A stretch of 64,000 nucleotides of DNA from Actinomycetospora termitidis (GTDB lineage Bacteria; Actinomycetota; Actinomycetes; Mycobacteriales; Pseudonocardiaceae): NCBI RefSeq assembly GCF_030286555.1, contig NZ_JASVWF010000012.1:17680-81679 (forward strand), read 5' to 3'. Positions 42,465 to 51,107 of the stretch are shown here, in pieces. The stretch's first letter is position 1; each line of letters starts with the position of its first letter. A model generated the notes under the pieces. It saw only the letters and a program-made list of their open reading frames with translations. It searched no databases and was not told where the DNA came from. Made by a program: the position numbers and the translations under genes.

Positions 42465-42512
42465 ACGAGCGGGCCGTTCGTCACCTTCTATCGTGACGAA
42501 CGGCCCGTTCGT
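42465..42512 (-). terminator. Hairpin between fdhC and selA
   Basis: A 20-bp stem with core CGGGCCGTTCGTCAC (42470-42484) pairs with GTGACGAACGGCCCG (42493-42507) around loop CTTCTATC. It lies in the 103-base gap after the membrane-subunit gene and before selA. It could terminate the fdh transcript, or attenuate read-through into selA-selB. Confidence 0.65.
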
Positions 42513-42527
42513 ACGGAACGGAGACCG

Positions 42528-43607
42528 TCAGCTCCCGGCCGCCGGCACGTACCGGCGATCCGGAGGAGTGGTGCCCGGCTGCACGGCCTCCTCCCGACGG
42601 CGGATGCGCTCGCGCTGGGGCACGACGATGTGGGCCGGGTCGTTGGCGGAGGCGATCCCGGCGTCGAACACGCCGAAGCGGGTCAGGGCCGAGCCCGCCA
42701 TGAGCGCCACACCCGAGAGGGCGGCGGCCCAGCGCCGCTTCCGCCCGAGCACCGCGCCGACCGCCCCGGCCACGAGGCACGCCTTCGACGCCGTCATCAG
42801 CGTCTTCGCGCGGCCCTTCTCGTAGACGTCCGCGAGCATGCCGAGGTCGCGCGTCATCTTCTGCTCGGTCGCGAGCTCGACGGCCGCGCCGAGGACGCCG
42901 AGCCGCGCCGCCGGCTCGTTGTCGCGCACCGAGGAGGCGACCAGCCCGAAGCCGCCGCCGGCGGCCGCCGCGCTGCCCGCGAACAGGACCGGCAGGTGCC
43001 GGTGCGCCTCGTGCCAGGTCGGCACGGCGGTGTTCGAGAACAGCACCGCGGTGTAGGTCGCCAGTGCGGGCCCGACGACCGCCGCCGCCACGCCCGATGC
43101 GTCACCGGCCCGCCGCACGAACCGGCCGGAGCCACGCTCGGACAGACGGGGCCCCAGGAACTCCGCCGCCGCCGTCGCCGTCGCGAACGCCGCGAAGGGG
43201 GAGAGGATCCACGAGCCCACCGACAGCGGCGAGGTCGGCTTGAACACCCGCAGCATGTGCAGGAAGCGTGACGGGCGGTGCAGGTCGTGGATGAGGAAGA
43301 CCGTGCCGCCCATCGCGCCGGCCACCGCCACGTAGCGACCGCCCCGGCGCAGCGTCGGGCGGTCGGTCGCGGCCGCCATCGCCGCCAGCACCGACGACGA
43401 CCCGGCCAGCCCGCCCAGGAACAGGTACAGCGGGACGTCCGGGTTCTTCCACACCGGCGCCTTGATGATCGGGCGGCCGTAGTAGGAGCGGAACTCCGCC
43501 TCCGGCACCTGCAGCTGCTCGCCCCGGCCGCCGCGACGGGGCTTGACGGCGTCGCGGTCGACGCCCCGACGCTGGGGCATCTCCGTCGGGTTGGAGTCCT
43601 GGGTCAC
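42528..43607 (-). CDS. NrfD-type membrane subunit of formate dehydrogenase
   Basis: This 359-residue polytopic protein of the NrfD/PsrC family has about eight to nine hydrophobic segments (YLFLGGLAGSSSVLAAMAAA, VAVAGAMGGTVFLIHDLHRP, SWILSPFAAFATATAAAEFL, VVGPALATYTAVLFSNTAVP and others). Such proteins anchor molybdopterin enzymes and pass electrons to menaquinone. The N-terminal 50 residues are hydrophilic. The start is GTG at 43607, overlapping the fdhB stop by 4 bases, with GGAGGGG upstream. The C-terminal tail (IVVPQRERIRRREEAVQPG) is cytoplasmic. A strong hairpin follows the stop. Confidence 0.88.
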   Translation of the reverse strand: MTQDSNPTEMPQRRGVDRDAVKPRRGGRGEQLQVPEAEFRSYYGRPIIKAPVWKNPDVPLYLFLGGLAGSSSVLAAMAAATDRPTLRRGGRYVAVAGAMGGTVFLIHDLHRPSRFLHMLRVFKPTSPLSVGSWILSPFAAFATATAAAEFLGPRLSERGSGRFVRRAGDASGVAAAVVGPALATYTAVLFSNTAVPTWHEAHRHLPVLFAGSAAAAGGGFGLVASSVRDNEPAARLGVLGAAVELATEQKMTRDLGMLADVYEKGRAKTLMTASKACLVAGAVGAVLGRKRRWAAALSGVALMAGSALTRFGVFDAGIASANDPAHIVVPQRERIRRREEAVQPGTTPPDRRYVPAAGS

Positions 43608-44668
43608 CGCCGGCCCCTCCAGAACGCCGCCACGGCCGCCACACCCAGCCCGACCGCCGTCAGCGCGGCGTTCCGCCACATCTCGGGCAGGTCGCGGGTG
43701 GTGACGATCGGGTCCGGCGGCAGGCCGTAGACCTCGGGTTCGTCGAGGAGCAGGAAGAACGCCCCGTCCCCGCCGACGCCGTCGTCCTCGTCGCGGCCGT
43801 AGAGCCGGGCCTCGCTCACCCCGCGGTCGTGCAGCTCCGCGAGCCGGGCGTCCGCGGCGGCCTGCAGCTCGTCCAGGTCGCCGAACTGGATCGACTGCGT
43901 CGGGCACGCCTTCGCGCAGGCGGGCTCGAGCCCGCTGCCCAGCCGGTCGTAGCACAGCGTGCACTTGTGGGCGCCGCCGTCCGAGCCGCGGACGTCGATG
44001 ACCCCGTAGGGGCACGACGGCACGCAGTAGCCGCAGCCGTTGCAGATGTCGTCCTGCACCACCACGGTGCCGAACTCGGTGCGGAACAGCGCCCCGGTCG
44101 GGCAGTTGTCGAGGCACCCGGCGTGCGTGCAGTGCTTGCACACGTCGGAGGCCATCAGCCAGCGGACGTCGCGCTCGTCGTCCGGGGTCTGCTGGCCGTG
44201 CGCGCCGTCGTCGGGAAGCAGCGACAACAGGTCGACCGTCCCGCCACCGGGCGCCGGCACGGTCTCACGCGTGGAGGGCAGCGCCCCGCCGCCGAGCGCG
44301 GGCAGGCCGCTCGGGATGCGCCCCGTGGTCACGTCACCGCCGTGGGCCTTCGTCGCCGACCCGTGCGGGCGGACGTCCTCGATGAACGCGACGTGGCGCC
44401 ACGTCGAGGCGCCCAGGTCACCGGTGTTGTCGTAGGACATCCCGGTGAGCCGGTAGAGGTCGGACGCGTCGGTCCCGTCGTCGGGGACGAGGTTCCACTC
44501 CTTGCACGCGACCTCGCAGGCCTTGCACCCGATGCAGACCGACGTGTCGGTGAAGAACCCGACCCGCTTCGGGTGTCCGGCGTCGAACCCGGCGTCGGCG
44601 GCCGGATCCGGCAGCGGGCCGTAGAGCGCGTTGTCGGTCCCCGCGAACGCGTCGAACACATTGGTCAT
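43604..44668 (-). CDS. Formate dehydrogenase iron-sulfur (beta) subunit
   Basis: This 354-residue ferredoxin-like subunit transfers electrons from the molybdenum subunit to the membrane subunit. Four Cys clusters are visible: TSVCIGCKACEVACKEWN at about 43-60, VCKHCTHAGCLDNCPTGALF, ICNGCGYCVPSCPYGVIDVR, and CTLCYDRLGSG plus CAKACPTQSIQFG. Together they allow four [4Fe-4S] clusters. A single C-terminal membrane segment (AALTAVGLGVAAVAAFWRGR) is predicted. The insert with many Gly/Pro near 105-160 is longer than in E. coli FdnH. The ATG at 44668 lies 34 bases after fdhA; its stop overlaps the membrane-subunit start (GTGA). Confidence 0.93.
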   Translation of the reverse strand: MTNVFDAFAGTDNALYGPLPDPAADAGFDAGHPKRVGFFTDTSVCIGCKACEVACKEWNLVPDDGTDASDLYRLTGMSYDNTGDLGASTWRHVAFIEDVRPHGSATKAHGGDVTTGRIPSGLPALGGGALPSTRETVPAPGGGTVDLLSLLPDDGAHGQQTPDDERDVRWLMASDVCKHCTHAGCLDNCPTGALFRTEFGTVVVQDDICNGCGYCVPSCPYGVIDVRGSDGGAHKCTLCYDRLGSGLEPACAKACPTQSIQFGDLDELQAAADARLAELHDRGVSEARLYGRDEDDGVGGDGAFFLLLDEPEVYGLPPDPIVTTRDLPEMWRNAALTAVGLGVAAVAAFWRGRR

Positions 44669-44702
44669 CGGGTCGAGCTCCGCTTCGCTTCGTCTCCCAG
44701 GG

Positions 44703-47700
44703 TCATTCGATACCTCCCGGCTCGACGCCGGCCTTGCGCCGGTAGGACTCGACGAACTCCAGCAGTGCCGGCCCGCGGGGGCGCCGTCCGGGCTGGATGT
44801 CGCACGTGGCGACCTTCGACTCCTGGATGTGGACGTTCGGGTCCATGACGACGCCGAGCAGGTCGTTCGCCGGGTCGCCGGTGGTCAGGCCGTTCGACCC
44901 CCAGTGGTAGGGCAGCCCGATCTGGTGGACCGTCTGGTCCCCGATCCGCAGCGGCTTCATCCGCTCGGTCACCACCACGCGCGCCTCGATCGCGGTGCGG
45001 GCGGAGATCAGCGTCGCCCATCCCAGGTGCTCGAGACCGCGTTCCGCCGCGAGCGCGGGGGAGACCTCGCAGAAGAACTCCGGCTGGAGCTCGGAGAGGT
45101 AGGGCAGCGTGCGGCTCATGCCGCCCGCGGTGTGGTGCTCGGTGAGCCGGTAGGTGAGGAAGACGTAGGGGTAGACGTCGCTCATCGCCGGGTTGATGCG
45201 GTTCCACGCCCGGTCGATCCGCTCGAGCGCCGGGTTGTCCTGCTGCTGGTGCAGCAGGTTCGCCACGGGCGACTCGACCGGCTCGTAGTGCGTGGGCATC
45301 GGCCCGTCGGCCATGCCGGCCGGCGCGTACAGCCACGCCTTCCCGTCGGCCTGCATGATGAACGCGTCCGTGCCCCCGAGTGCGTGCTCGCGCTCCGCAC
45401 CCGGCTCCGGCACGTACGACGGCGGCTTCGTCGCCTCGAAGTCGGGGATGTCGTGGCCGGTCCAGCGGCCCGACTCCTCGTCCCACCAGACGTAGGCCTT
45501 GCGCTCGCTCCAGGGCCGGCCGTCGGCGTCGGCCGAGGCACGGTTGTAGAGCGTGCGGCGGTTCGCCGGCCACGCCCAGCCCCACTCCGCGGCCACCCAG
45601 TCCTGCTCCGAGCCCGGCTTGCGGCGGTCGGCCTGGTTGACGCCGTCCGCGTAGACGCCGGTGTAGATCCAGCACCCCGCGGTCGTCGACCCGTCCGCCT
45701 GCAGCTCGGTGTACGACGAGAGCGGCTTCCCCTCGGCGTCGTACCCGTTGATCTCGCCGAGCACCGACTCCGGCTCGGGCTCCTCGTGGATCCCGGTGGT
45801 CGGGTAGTCCCACGTCAGGTCGAGCAGCGGCCGGTCGCGCTCGTCGGTCGACGCCGCGAGCTTCTCCCGGATCCGCTTCCCGAGGTGGAAGTAGAAGTGC
45901 AGTTCCGAGCGGGCGTCGCCCGGCGGGTGCACCGCCTCGCGCCGCCACTGCAGGAGGCGCTGCGTGTTGGTGAACGTGCCGGACTTCTCGGTGTGGTTCG
46001 CGCACGGCAGGAAGAAGACCTCGGTGCCGATGTCCTCCGTCCGGAGCTCACCGGTCTCGATCTCCGGCCCGTCCTTCCAGAACGTGGCCGACTCGATCAT
46101 CTGCATGTCCCGGACGACGAGCCACTCCAGGTTGGCGAGGCCGAGGCGCTGCATCTTGCCGTTCGCGTGCCCGACGGCGGGGTTCTCGCCGACCAGGAAG
46201 TAGCCGAACGTCTTCCGGTCGATCTGGTCGCGGACGATCCCGTACGTGCCGTGGTCGCCGGTCAGGCGCGGCAGGTAGTCGAACGCGTAGTCGTTCTCCG
46301 CGCTCGCGGCGTCGCCCCACCAGGCCTTGAGCAGGCTCACCAGGTAGGTGTCCATGTTGCCCCAGAACCCGGTCTTGGCCGCGTCGGCGTCGAGGAAGCT
46401 CCGCAGGTCCTCGTGCAGGTGCGCGTTGGGCATCGGGATGTAGCCCGGCAGCAGGTCGTAGAGCGTCGGGATGTCGGTCGACCCCTGGATCGACGCGTGC
46501 CCGCGCAGGGCGAGGATGCCGCCGCCCGGCCGGCCCATGTTGCCCAGCAGCGTCTGCAGGATCGCGGCACCACGGATGTACTGCGCTCCCACGCTGTGGT
46601 GGGTCCAGCCCACGGAGTACACCCACGCCGTCGTCCGGTCGCGCTGCGAGTTCTCCGTGATGGCGCGGGCGACCTCGAGGAACTGGTCCACGCTCATCCC
46701 ACACACGCGCGACACCGCCTCCGGGGTGTAGCGCGAGTAGTGCCGGCGCATCACCTGGTAGACGCACCGCGGGTGCTGCAGGGTCTCGTCGCGCTCCGGC
46801 GCGCTCGGGGTGTTCGCGGCGTCGCCCGCCCCGCCCGCGGTGTCCGAGCCCATCGCCGCGTGGTGCTCGCGCAGCTGGGACTCCCAGTGGTCGCGCTGGC
46901 CGGCCGCCGGCGCGCTGTAGCCGTCGCCGTCGAGCTGCCACGAGATCGGGTCGTAGCGCCCGGTCTCGGCGTCGTAGCCGGAGAAGATCCCGGCCATGTC
47001 CTCGGTGTCGGTGAACTCCTCACCGACGAGGTCGGCGGCGTTGGTGAACGCCTGCACGTACTCGCGGAAATCGAGCTCGTTCTCGAGGACGTAGCTGATC
47101 AGCCCGCCGAGGAACGCGATGTCGGCGCCCGCCCGGAACGGCACGTGCAGGTCGGCCACGGCCGAGGTGCGGGTGAAGCGCGGGTCGACGTGGATGATCT
47201 TCGCGCCGCGGCGCTTCGCCTCCATGACCCACTGGAAGCCCACGGGGTGGGCCTCCGCCATGTTCGATCCCTCGATGACGATGCAGTCCGAGTGGATCAG
47301 GTCCTGCTGGAAGTTCGAGGCCCCTCCGCGGCCGAAGCTGGTCCCCAGACCGGGGACGGTGGCGCTGTGTCAAATGCGCGCCTGGTTCTCCACCTGGATC
47401 GCGCCGAGCGCCATGAACAGCTTCTTGATGAGGTAGTTCTCCTCGTTGTCCAGCGTCGCCCCGCCGAGGCTCGAGAAGCCCAGCGTGCGCCGCAGGACGC
47501 GGCCCTCGTCGTCGGTGTCCTGCCAGCCGCGTCGGCGGGCGTCGATCACCCGGTCCGCGATCATGTCGACCGCGGTGTCGAGGTCGAGGTCCTCCCACTC
47601 GGTGCCGTACGGGCGCCGGTAGCGCACCGTCGTGACCCGCGTCGGGCTCGTGACGAGCGAGGTGGACGCGGAACCCTTGGGGCACAGCCGCCCCCGCGAG

Positions 47701-47939
47701 ATCGGCGAGTCCGGGTCGCCCTCGATCTGGGTGACCCGGCCGTCGCGGACGTAGACGTTCTGGCCGCAGCCCACCGCGCAGTACGGGCACACCGACTTCA
47801 CGACGGCGTCCGCGTCGTCCGTGCGCGGGCCCAGGGCCTTCGTGCGCGGGCTCTCGACGGCGGCCCCGCGGGCCAGCGGGTCGGACCCCGTCGCCTGCCG
47901 GAACATCGGCCACTCGCCGAGCCAGGTGCGGACGCCCAA
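44703..47939 (-). CDS. fdhA: Formate dehydrogenase catalytic subunit, selenocysteine-containing
   Basis: This 1078-residue molybdopterin oxidoreductase oxidises formate to CO2. The N-terminal [4Fe-4S] motif is SVCPYCAVGCGQNVYV with a later LCPKG. An in-frame TGA at 47370-47372 encodes selenocysteine at about residue 190 in ENQARI-U-HSATVPGLG, exactly where Sec or Cys ligates molybdenum. A SECIS hairpin follows. Reading the TGA as stop would split one gene into two matching halves. The start is TTG at 47939, with GAGGAG five bases upstream. No twin-arginine signal is visible, so the active site probably faces the cytoplasm. It is followed by fdhB and the membrane subunit. Confidence 0.92.
47338..47372 (-). 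promoter_or_regulatory. SECIS element after the fdhA UGA
   Basis: Starting at the UGA, the minus strand reads TGACACAGCGCCACC and then a hairpin GTCCCC-GGTCT-GGGGAC (47357-47341). The apical GGTCT loop starts 21 bases after the first base of the UGA. As I recall it, E. coli fdhF has the same GGUCU loop at the same distance. SelB should bind this loop. Confidence 0.85.
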
Positions 47940-47967
47940 GGGATCTCCTCGCGCAGGGATGTGGTGG

Positions 47968-48063
47968 TGGCGGAGGCGGACGGGAATCGAACCCGCCTGG
48001 CCGAGATACCCGGCCACGTCGGTGTTGAAGACCGCGGGGCCCACCAGGAACCCTGACGCCTCC
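47968..48063 (-). tRNA. selC: tRNA-Sec (anticodon TCA)
   Basis: This minus-strand tRNA is unusually long (93 bases plus encoded CCA, 47968-47970). Its acceptor is GGAGGCG paired with CGCCTCC. The anticodon loop CTTCAAC gives TCA, a long variable arm (GTGGCCGGGTATCTCGGCCA) follows, and the T-loop is GGTTCGATTCC. The extended acceptor/T stack and variable arm are typical of tRNA-Sec. It lies 28 bases upstream of the fdhA start. Confidence 0.95.
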
Positions 48064-48151
48064 ACGGGCGAGCCTAGGCACCGTCCGGACACGGCGCAGG
48101 CCGGGGCGCGGGTGGGTTCACCGGCACCGCACAGCGGGAAGGACACGGCCC

Positions 48152-49582
48152 GTGTGGACCGGAACCGACACCCGCCTGGTCGTGACGGCGGTCGCCGTCG
48201 TCGCCCTGGTCATCGTCCTGATCACCTCCCGGCTGCGCCTGCACGCGTTCCCGGCGCTCATGGTCGGGTCGCTGGTGCTCGGGCTCGTCGCGGGCCTGGG
48301 GCCGTCGGGGACGGTCGAGTCGTTCACCGACGGCGTGGGCGGCACGCTCGGCGACGTCGGCGTCGTCCTGGGCCTCGGGACGATGCTCGGGAAGCTGCTC
48401 GCGGACTCCGGCGGCGCGGATTTGCTCGCCGACACCCTGCTGCGCCGCTCCGGGCACCGGATGCTGCCGTGGGCGGTGGCGCTGCTCGCGATGGTGCTCG
48501 GCATCCCGCTGTTCTTCGAGATCGGCGTCGTGCTGGTGCTGCCGATCGTCTTCACGGTCGCGATGCGCCTCGACCGCGAGCGCGGTCACGAGCACGGCCG
48601 CGACGAGCAGGGGCGCTCGACGATCCTGCGCGTCGGCATCCCCGCCCTCGCCGGGCTCTCCGTGCTGCACGCCTTCATCCCGCCGCACCCCGGCCCGCTC
48701 GTGGCGGTCGACGCGCTGCAGGCCGACCTGGGCCAGACCCTGCTGATCGGCATCGTCCTCGCGATCCCGACGGTGGCCGTGGCCGGTCCGCTGTTCGCGC
48801 ACTACGCCTCGCGGTGGGCGCACGCCGAGCCGCCGGTGGCGCTGCTGTCGAGCGGGGCCGCGTCGGGGGACCGGCCGTCGTCCGGCGTCGACGCACCCGG
48901 GACCCCCGAACACCCGCCGCCCGGCCTCGGCGCGACGCTGACGACGATCCTGCTGCCTGTCGTGCTCATGCTGGTCCGCACCGTCGCGGATATCGCCCTG
49001 CCCGACGACTCCCCGGCCCGTCCGGTCGCCGAGTTCGTCGGCGAGCCGATCGTGGCGCTGCTGCTGGCCCTGCTGCTCGCGACGTGGACGTTCGGCTTCC
49101 GCCGCGGCCTGTCCGGCGCCGAGGTGACCTCGCTCGCGACCGCGGGTCTCGTCCCGGCCGCGTCGATCTTCGTCATCATCGGTGCGGGCGGCGGGTTCAA
49201 GCAGGTGCTCGTCGACTCCGGCATCGGCGACTCGCTCGCCAAGGCCGCCACCGGCGCCGGCATCCCGGTGCTCGTGCTCGCCTGGACGGTCGCGGTCCTC
49301 ATCCGGCTCGCGACCGGCTCCGCCACGGTCGCCACCGTGACCGCCGCGGGCATCGTCGCACCCGTCCTCGCCGCCGAGCCGGGGGTCTCGCCCGTGCTGG
49401 CCGCGCTCGCGATCGGCGCCGGGTCGGTGTTCTTCTCCCACGTCAACGACGCGGGCTTCTGGCTCGTCCGCGAGTACTTCGGCATGTCGGTGCGCGACAC
49501 GTTCCGGACCTGGTCGGTGATGGAGACCATCGTCTCCGTGGTCGGGCTCCTCGCGGTGCTGGCGGCGAGCCTCGTTGTCTGA
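48152..49582 (+). CDS. Gluconate permease, GntP family
   Basis: This 476-residue membrane protein of the GntP (gluconate:H+ symporter) family has about 12 hydrophobic segments. Family features are a conserved VVLGLGTMLGKLLADSGGAD near 75, GIPLFFEIGVVLVLPIVFTV near 120 (with the essential-type Glu), FIPPHPGPLVAVDAL near 185, IIGAGGGFKQVLVDSGIG near 345 and FFSHVNDAGFWLVREYFGMS near 430. It would import gluconate or a related acid sugar for the kinase gene that overlaps it by 8 bases. The start is GTG at 48152. It is divergent from the selC/fdhA cluster with 88 bases between. Confidence 0.92.
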   Translation: MWTGTDTRLVVTAVAVVALVIVLITSRLRLHAFPALMVGSLVLGLVAGLGPSGTVESFTDGVGGTLGDVGVVLGLGTMLGKLLADSGGADLLADTLLRRSGHRMLPWAVALLAMVLGIPLFFEIGVVLVLPIVFTVAMRLDRERGHEHGRDEQGRSTILRVGIPALAGLSVLHAFIPPHPGPLVAVDALQADLGQTLLIGIVLAIPTVAVAGPLFAHYASRWAHAEPPVALLSSGAASGDRPSSGVDAPGTPEHPPPGLGATLTTILLPVVLMLVRTVADIALPDDSPARPVAEFVGEPIVALLLALLLATWTFGFRRGLSGAEVTSLATAGLVPAASIFVIIGAGGGFKQVLVDSGIGDSLAKAATGAGIPVLVLAWTVAVLIRLATGSATVATVTAAGIVAPVLAAEPGVSPVLAALAIGAGSVFFSHVNDAGFWLVREYFGMSVRDTFRTWSVMETIVSVVGLLAVLAASLVV

Positions 49583-51107
49583 GAACAGCGTCCTGGCCGT
49601 CGACGTCGGCACCACCTCCACCAAGGCCGTCCTCTTCACGACGACGGGTGCGGTGCTGGGGGAGGGGGACGTCGGCTACGAGCTCGCCGAGCCGGAGCCA
49701 GGTGCCGCCGTGCAGGACCCGGAGACCGTGTGGGAGGCCGTCGGCGACGCGGTGCGGGACGCCGCCGGAGGTACCCGCCCGGCCGTCGTCTCGTTCTCCG
49801 CGGCGATGCACGGGCTGCTCGGGGTCGACGACCGCAACGACCCGGTCGGACCGTTGCTCACCTGGGCGGACTCCCGCGCATCGGCCACCGCGGACGCCCT
49901 GCGGGCCACCGACACCGCCCTCGACCTGCACCGCCGCACCGGCACCCCGGTGCACTCGATGAGCCCGCTGGTGAAGCTCGCGTGGATGCGGCGGGAGCGG
50001 CCGAGCCTGCACGCCGCGGCCGCGCACTGGGGCGGGATCAAGGAGTTCGTCCTCGGGCGCGCGACGGGTCGCCGGGTCGCCGACGCGTCCTGCGCGTCCG
50101 GCACGGGCCTGATGGACCTCGCCCGCCGCCAGTGGGACGACGAGGCCCTCGAGATCGCCGGGATCACCGCGGACCGGCTGGACGAGATCGTCGACACCAC
50201 CGCCGTCGTCGGGACCCTGACCGACGCCGTCGCCCGCGACTGGGACCTGCCGTCGGGAACGCCGGTGGTGGCGGGCGCCGGGGACGGGCCGCTGGCCAAC
50301 CTGGGCCTCGCGGCGATCCGACCCGGGGTCCTGGCCTGCTCGATCGGCACCAGCGGAGCGCTGCGCCTGGCCGTCGACCGGCCCGCCGTCGACCCCCGCG
50401 GCCGGCTGTTCTGCTACGAGCTCACCGACGAACGGTGGGTGGTCGGCGGGGCGATCACCAACGGCGGGGTCGTGCTCGACTGGGCGTCCGAGACCTTCGG
50501 CGCCGACGCCGAGACCCTGCTGGCCGAGGCCGCCGACACCCCGCCCGGCGCCGACGGACTGCTCGCGATCCCGCACCTGCTCGCCGAGCGCGCCCCGCGC
50601 TGGGACGGTGGCCTGGGTGGGACCTTCCTCAACCTGCAGCGCGCCCACGGCCGCGGACACCTGACGCGTGCGCTGATCGAGGGCGTCTGCCTGCAGCTGC
50701 GCCTGGTGCTCGACTCGATGCGCGACGCCGGTGCCGAGGTCCACGAGATCCGGGCGACCGGCGGGTTCGCACGCAGCGCGTTCTGGCGCCAGCTGCTCGC
50801 GGACGTGCTCGGCGTGCCGGTCGGCTTCCCCGAAGGGCACCAGGGTTCGGCCTACGGCGCGGCGCTGCTCGGGGCGCAGGGCGTCGGCCTGCTCGACCCC
50901 GGTGCCGAGGCGCTCGCCGCGGCCGCGGACCACGTCACGATCGCCGAGGTCCGCGAGCCCGGGCCGTCCGCGGCCGGCCACACCCGTCGTCGGGACCTGG
51001 TGGAGCAGGTCCACGACCGGCTCGCCGACGTCGTCGGCGAGCTCCGCCGCTACGAGTCGGCCGCGTCCGCGACCGCCTCGAGCTCCACCAGGGCGTCCTC
51101 GAGGTAG
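49575..51107 (+). CDS. Gluconate kinase (FGGY family)
   Basis: This 510-residue FGGY carbohydrate kinase has the ATPase phosphate-1 loop VLAVDVGTTSTKAVLFTTTG at residue 6-25, FSAAMHGLLGVD near 75, and GTPVVAGAGDGPLANLGLAA near 230 with the catalytic Asp region. The C-terminal ATP loop is EIRATGGFARSAFWRQLLAD near 390. Together with GntP it would take gluconate to 6-phosphogluconate. The TTG at 49575 overlaps the permease stop, indicating coupling. The last 60 bases overlap the convergent WS/DGAT gene, and the C-terminal tail SATASSSTRASSR is low complexity. No GntR regulator is adjacent. Confidence 0.9.
   Translation: MSENSVLAVDVGTTSTKAVLFTTTGAVLGEGDVGYELAEPEPGAAVQDPETVWEAVGDAVRDAAGGTRPAVVSFSAAMHGLLGVDDRNDPVGPLLTWADSRASATADALRATDTALDLHRRTGTPVHSMSPLVKLAWMRRERPSLHAAAAHWGGIKEFVLGRATGRRVADASCASGTGLMDLARRQWDDEALEIAGITADRLDEIVDTTAVVGTLTDAVARDWDLPSGTPVVAGAGDGPLANLGLAAIRPGVLACSIGTSGALRLAVDRPAVDPRGRLFCYELTDERWVVGGAITNGGVVLDWASETFGADAETLLAEAADTPPGADGLLAIPHLLAERAPRWDGGLGGTFLNLQRAHGRGHLTRALIEGVCLQLRLVLDSMRDAGAEVHEIRATGGFARSAFWRQLLADVLGVPVGFPEGHQGSAYGAALLGAQGVGLLDPGAEALAAAADHVTIAEVREPGPSAAGHTRRRDLVEQVHDRLADVVGELRRYESAASATASSSTRASSR

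Noticed and set aside
44703..47939. Formate dehydrogenase split into two separate genes or a nonsense pseudogene at the TGA
   Set aside because: The TGA lies at the Sec/Cys ligand position, a SECIS hairpin follows at the right distance, and selA, selB and selC are adjacent, so recoding is far more likely.
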